Positions 59,909-64,000 of a stretch of DNA of 64,000 nt are shown piece by piece; positions within the stretch are counted from its first letter, which is position 1; each line of letters starts with the position of its first letter. Both the position numbers and the translations under genes were made by a program. The DNA is from Amphibalanus amphitrite (Eukaryota; Arthropoda; Thecostraca; Balanomorpha; Balanidae): positions 374,501 through 438,500 of the forward strand of contig NW_024881676.1 in assembly GCF_019059575.1 (NCBI RefSeq), given 5' to 3'. The notes under the pieces were generated by a model. That model had not been told where the DNA came from and ran no database searches. It was given only the letters and a program-made list of their open reading frames with translations.

Positions 59909-62900
59909 TTCTTATTTTTACACATCCGTCTTCCTTTTCTTTTCAACCTAGCCTGATGGTATTTTTGTTCTTTCTTTCATTCTTTTTCTGTTATCCTTCC
60001 GCTGTTCTCTCTCCCTGTCCTTCCCTCGCTCGCCGTCTCTTCCTCTTCCTCCGGCCGACCGATCGACCTCTGCCTGTTGGCCGGCCGTGGCAGTGCAGTG
60101 CAGCGGGGCAGCCATCAGCCACCTCTGTTTACCGCCCCCACCAGCCGCATTTGCCGCCCGCTCTGTGCCGCTGGCCGCCTTCTGCCTGCGTCCCCACTAC
60201 ACCCAGCAACGCATCGCTGTGTGCCGGAGACGGCAACAGCCATCGCTGTGTCCCGGTTTGCTCTCTGCCGCCTCGCTGTGCCGCCGGCTGCTCTCTGCCG
60301 ACGGCACCAGCCATCGCGGCTGGGAGCCCAACGTATGCATCCGTTCACATGTGTTTCGTCTGGTCTGGATTCCTGCATATGCGTATCGCAGGTTATTCCA
60401 ATTTATGTTGCGAACGTTGCTACCAACCTTCCGAAATGCTGCAACTGGTACTGCCAATGAAATAGACCACCGGCTTTTGGCATTTTGCTGTCAAGTGCTG
60501 CTATGCCCTGCCCTGTTACGCTCTTGTCTTCTCTTTTCTGCTCTCTTCTTTATTTCTCCATCTCTTTCTCTTTTATATCTCCCGACCTCTCATGGCAACA
60601 GAAGACGTGATCTCTCCCCTCCGGCGGACCCCAGGGCCCCTCCTCGTGAAGCAATGGCCAAATGACAGTCCCCGGTGATATGATATGCTCCTCTAGCTCC
60701 GTGACCCTGCGCCTGGCTATATTGACGCCCGCCCTGAAAGGAGGCCGCCATTACCGGTCACCTCACGTTCCAATATGGCGCCGATATCGCCGCACCCGGT
60801 CGCCGCCGGACGGCTCATTGAAGGTGCGCTGTTTGGGGTCTTGCATTAATTAAACCGAAATGAAATGAAGATGGTGTTATTTTGGGACAGCATAGGCTCC
60901 TATGACTGCAGAATAGATGATTTCCGGGTCAGAAATGTTTCTCATTCTGAGAAGATGAATATGCTAAATGTACGGGGTGGTAAATGTCGGATAACATTGG
61001 TCTTATCAAAAGCATCAGTTTCACTTCCAGTTGATTTGATCATTGTTAAGCCTCTTCGTTCAGTTGATTAGATAATTATCTGTCGAGACAGATTCTGGCC
61101 ATATAATGCTTTATTTAAAGACGGATTATATCTTTCAATTTTACCGCCGTTCTCATTTTGCAGAGAGTGGGGTGACCACTAGTCAGCGGCCAGCCTTCCG
61201 ATTATTGGGTTTGGTCTGTGGTGTGCACGTGCGGACGACGGAGAGCGTCCACCGTCTGTTCTGGGCTTAGATCAGCTGTTTTACCGACCGTCCGTCTGTT
61301 TTCTGCTTGATCTCCCCTCTCGGCCGTCCGTTCAGTGAAGATTCTCTGCTGCTCCGCTAATGATGGTCTATTGTATTTCAATCTTTAGTCCAGAAATTCG
61401 GTTATTTGCCTCGCTATCCATGCTTGTTTGGGGTTCGTGTTAGAATTAGACAGACACTAGCTGGTACTGGTCGCGCTCCCATGTAATTATCCTATATAGT
61501 TCGGAAATCGAGCCGGCTACGTCGACCAATGACCGCGGCACATTTTATTCCAGCTGTTTATCTCCAATTTTCTGACTGCTAACGGTGAACAATTTCCTCA
61601 GTTCGGACGCAGACCCGTTACAATTATCTCCGAAATCCCCAGCGGTGTCCCAGCAGCATGCCTCCAGCTCGTCCGTTGAGTTTGGAGTTTGTACCGAGTT
61701 GGACGGCGGCAGCGGCGGCCGGCGCTCGCGGGCCGCTCCCAACTTGTTACACCGGGCCCGGTGCAGCTGCGACCGGCACCTATCGAACGGAGACTCGGGC
61801 TGACGCCGCGCGGTGACCCTCGTTACGCGCCGGAAGTCGGTCGGTTCCGGTGCGCCCGGCGCGTGGGAGGATCTCGGGGGTCGGCGGAGAGCTGGACGGA
61901 GATTAGATCGGTGGGGTGTTCGTATCAGCTTCAAAAGGAATTTATTGATGAATGTATTCTGTAAAGGTAGGAGACTGTACGTGTGGTGGCCTGGAATAGA
62001 GCTCGTCGAATCACAGATGCTGCTCGTTTACCATGCAAATACCTGCTGTCATCAATCTATTGAAATTGGTTCGCCTCGTCTTATATTTAGTGGGTAATTT
62101 ACGCTAATTAAACCGTTCCTGTAAGCAGAATACACGAATGAAAGGGCCTCTGCGTGTTTAAGGAGGAAGCCTTTGTTTTTGCTTAATTGAGCAGAAGCAA
62201 CGTATGTGCGTTCGCTTTTACGTTACATCGCTATCTGAATAAAACTCTTTGGTTTGCGTTCTTATAAAAAGAGAAGATCAACATGCTTAATGCAATATTT
62301 AATTTCTTTCATTTAGCGACACATAATTTTGCAAGGAAGTTTATTGCCACAATGCCATTGAAGTGCTTGCTCACCTACACTGCATGCCAAGCAGCACCGG
62401 CGACATTCTGCAATGGCCAATTTCGTGGTAAGGTCATGGCGGAGCGGAGAGACAAGCCGACTTTTGTCCCTGAGGGCGCGGGGTGAACGATGGCCCCGCA
62501 CCACGGACTACGTTGAGCAGGTCTGGCGGTTCCAGGGGAGTCGGGCACATCCTACTCAGCATGGCGCGTGTCTCGGACAGTCGGCCAGCCGGCTCGGAGA
62601 CCGCCTCTCGGTTAGATTAGCCGGACTCCGATCGATGTCTTCAGGGAGAGCGACGTCGGGAGGCGGCGCGCTGCGCCAAATAATGCATGGAGTTATGGAG
62701 GCGCTGCCTGCGACCGGGCAGTGCGCCAAAGGTCAGCGAAACTCTGCTGACGACCCGACTGGCGACCCCGTAGCGACACGCCGGCGGTCGGCTCGCTAGA
62801 GGTGCCTATAGCTGGCAGACGAGTGCTGGAAATAGAAACGGTCTTAGTGTTATGCATCCCGGAGATGCATACCAACATGCAAGCCTGGTTTTAAGTGCGT

Positions 62901-64000
62901 TTATTGGTTGCCTTTGTGAGATTGGCGTGCACGTGTGGCACAAATACGGCATGGCAGCCAGTTGATCTGGCGGGCGTTCTACCCATCCGTCCGGGAGTGG
63001 TCGGATCAGCGTCAGTTGCTGAGGCGGCGGCTCCAGGACCTCACCTCACACCACCCCTACAACGCTGGACCACCATGCTATCACCGGCATGGCACTCCGC
63101 TGGGACCCATCTGCTGTGTGCTATTTTCAGGCCACGAACGGCCACAGAACATCGTGAACCATATTGTCCGGTGGCGTCTTAGATCCGCCGACATCCGCGG
63201 TGGTTGAAAATCTGTCACCGTTCCGCGGCCTGTCTCCGCCTCAGAGAGTAATGGCGTGGCTGATGACAGTACGGTCGTGGATCCATTTCGGTCTGCTGAA
63301 ATATCGCCCCTATTGCGGCGGCGGCCCGTGTCCGGTTCTAAGAACTGTGTGACGTCACGACAATGACCCTGTGTCGTCGTCTCGGCTGGCCACGGCTGTC
63401 GTGTCTGCATTGCGCATCCGCCGCCGGACCGGTTTGGGGTGACTCAGAAATCTGACGGACCTCCGGCCTTCCGACCGCTGAGCTCGAATGTCGTAATATG
63501 GAAATATCTGGGAATCGCCAAAGTCCTACCCATCCGATTTAACAGCGAGTCTTGGTCGGCAATACCTTGGCATTGCCCGCCTGTCACTCGTGTGCCTGCC
63601 TGCTTGTCTGCTTCGCTGCAGTACGGGCAGTGGACCGTGAAGTAGAGCCAGTTCAGACTGGTGAAGTCCAGCCGGTAAGCCTATGATGAGCTTACCTTAC
63701 CATTCGGCAACCTAAGTATTAGTTACGCTGAATTCCGGGATTGCATAATGCAAAGGACGAAAAATCCTCGACCCTTCACTTGGTTATTGAAATGCTCTCG
63801 ACTTCGCGTCCGGATTCGGGAACGAGGGATGGGGACGGAGACCGACATCAGGGGTATCTGACACTTGGGTGACATCCCGACTGGAATACATACTCAAAAC
63901 GGACTGATTAGGCAGACTGATAGACGACGAGTCATTTGACATGTTGTATGCGAGGATGGTGGTAAGTTGGCTTCAATTCTCGCAGAAATGTAGAAACGTG
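59909..64000. other. No supported gene; possible further ASZ1 intron
   Basis: A pyrimidine-rich, Cys/Pro-coding stretch (about 59956-60665) is open in several frames but shows no family signature. Another open stretch at 62935-63207 (LLRRRLQDLTSHHPY) could be an exon of something but has no recognisable domain and no acceptor in the phase needed for ASZ1. The expected tail-anchor exon of ASZ1 was not seen here. Confidence 0.4.

Noticed and set aside
59956..60665. Cys/Pro-rich secreted protein
   Set aside because: It is open in three frames because of pyrimidine-rich low-complexity sequence; no signal-peptide cleavage context, splice sites or family motif support it.
62935..63207. C-terminal ASZ1 exon
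   Set aside because: No acceptor in the required phase opens this frame, it lacks a membrane helix, and the sequence does not resemble the family tail.

Overview
The window is eukaryotic nuclear DNA. All three large genes are split by GT-AG introns, there is an intron-nested tRNA gene, and much of the intergenic and intronic sequence is transposon-derived. Protein matches (an ASZ1/GASZ orthologue, a TAO kinase whose CNH-free coiled-coil tail resembles animal TAO, and a BICRA/GLTSCR1 protein) indicate an animal. The GC-rich, Ala/Pro-rich coding style and the close match of TAO to the insect form suggest an arthropod, perhaps a crustacean. The species cannot be fixed from sequence alone.

Layout. 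(1) 1-1330: a ~637-bp near-perfect palindrome cut by the window edge, then repeat-like sequence. (2) 1331-14020, plus strand: BICRA/GLTSCR1-like gene with a CpG-rich putative promoter and eleven coding exons. Its first intron holds a TTAA-flanked element and a degenerate CACGTG-bearing repeat. (3) 14600-15043, plus: a small intronless one-pass membrane protein of unknown family. (4) 16426-29258, minus: complete 16-exon TAO kinase gene, predicted 905 residues. (5) 30371-52465 and beyond, plus: ten exons of an ASZ1/GASZ orthologue (ankyrin repeats plus SAM), whose C-terminal exon was not found. TAO and ASZ1 are divergent, with about 1.1 kb between start codons. (6) ASZ1 intron 5 is 11 kb and contains a tRNA-Lys(CTT) gene and a six-unit, 7.9-kb macrosatellite with (GGGGTA)-type tracts. 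(7) 52466-64000: no supported exon; nested inverted-repeat transposons and a microsatellite.

The genes do not form one pathway. BICRA is a subunit of the non-canonical BAF chromatin remodeller, TAO is an MST/Hippo and p38/JNK-pathway kinase, and ASZ1 is a mitochondrial-surface piRNA-biogenesis factor.

The most unusual material is the repeat fraction. Several apparently distinct elements are packed with (A)GGTCA/TGACC(T) half-sites. In the macrosatellite seven TGACC copies are spaced 9-10 bp apart, about one per helical turn, in essentially every unit. Gene models were built by hand from reading frame, splice consensus and family knowledge; no alignment or transcript data were available.
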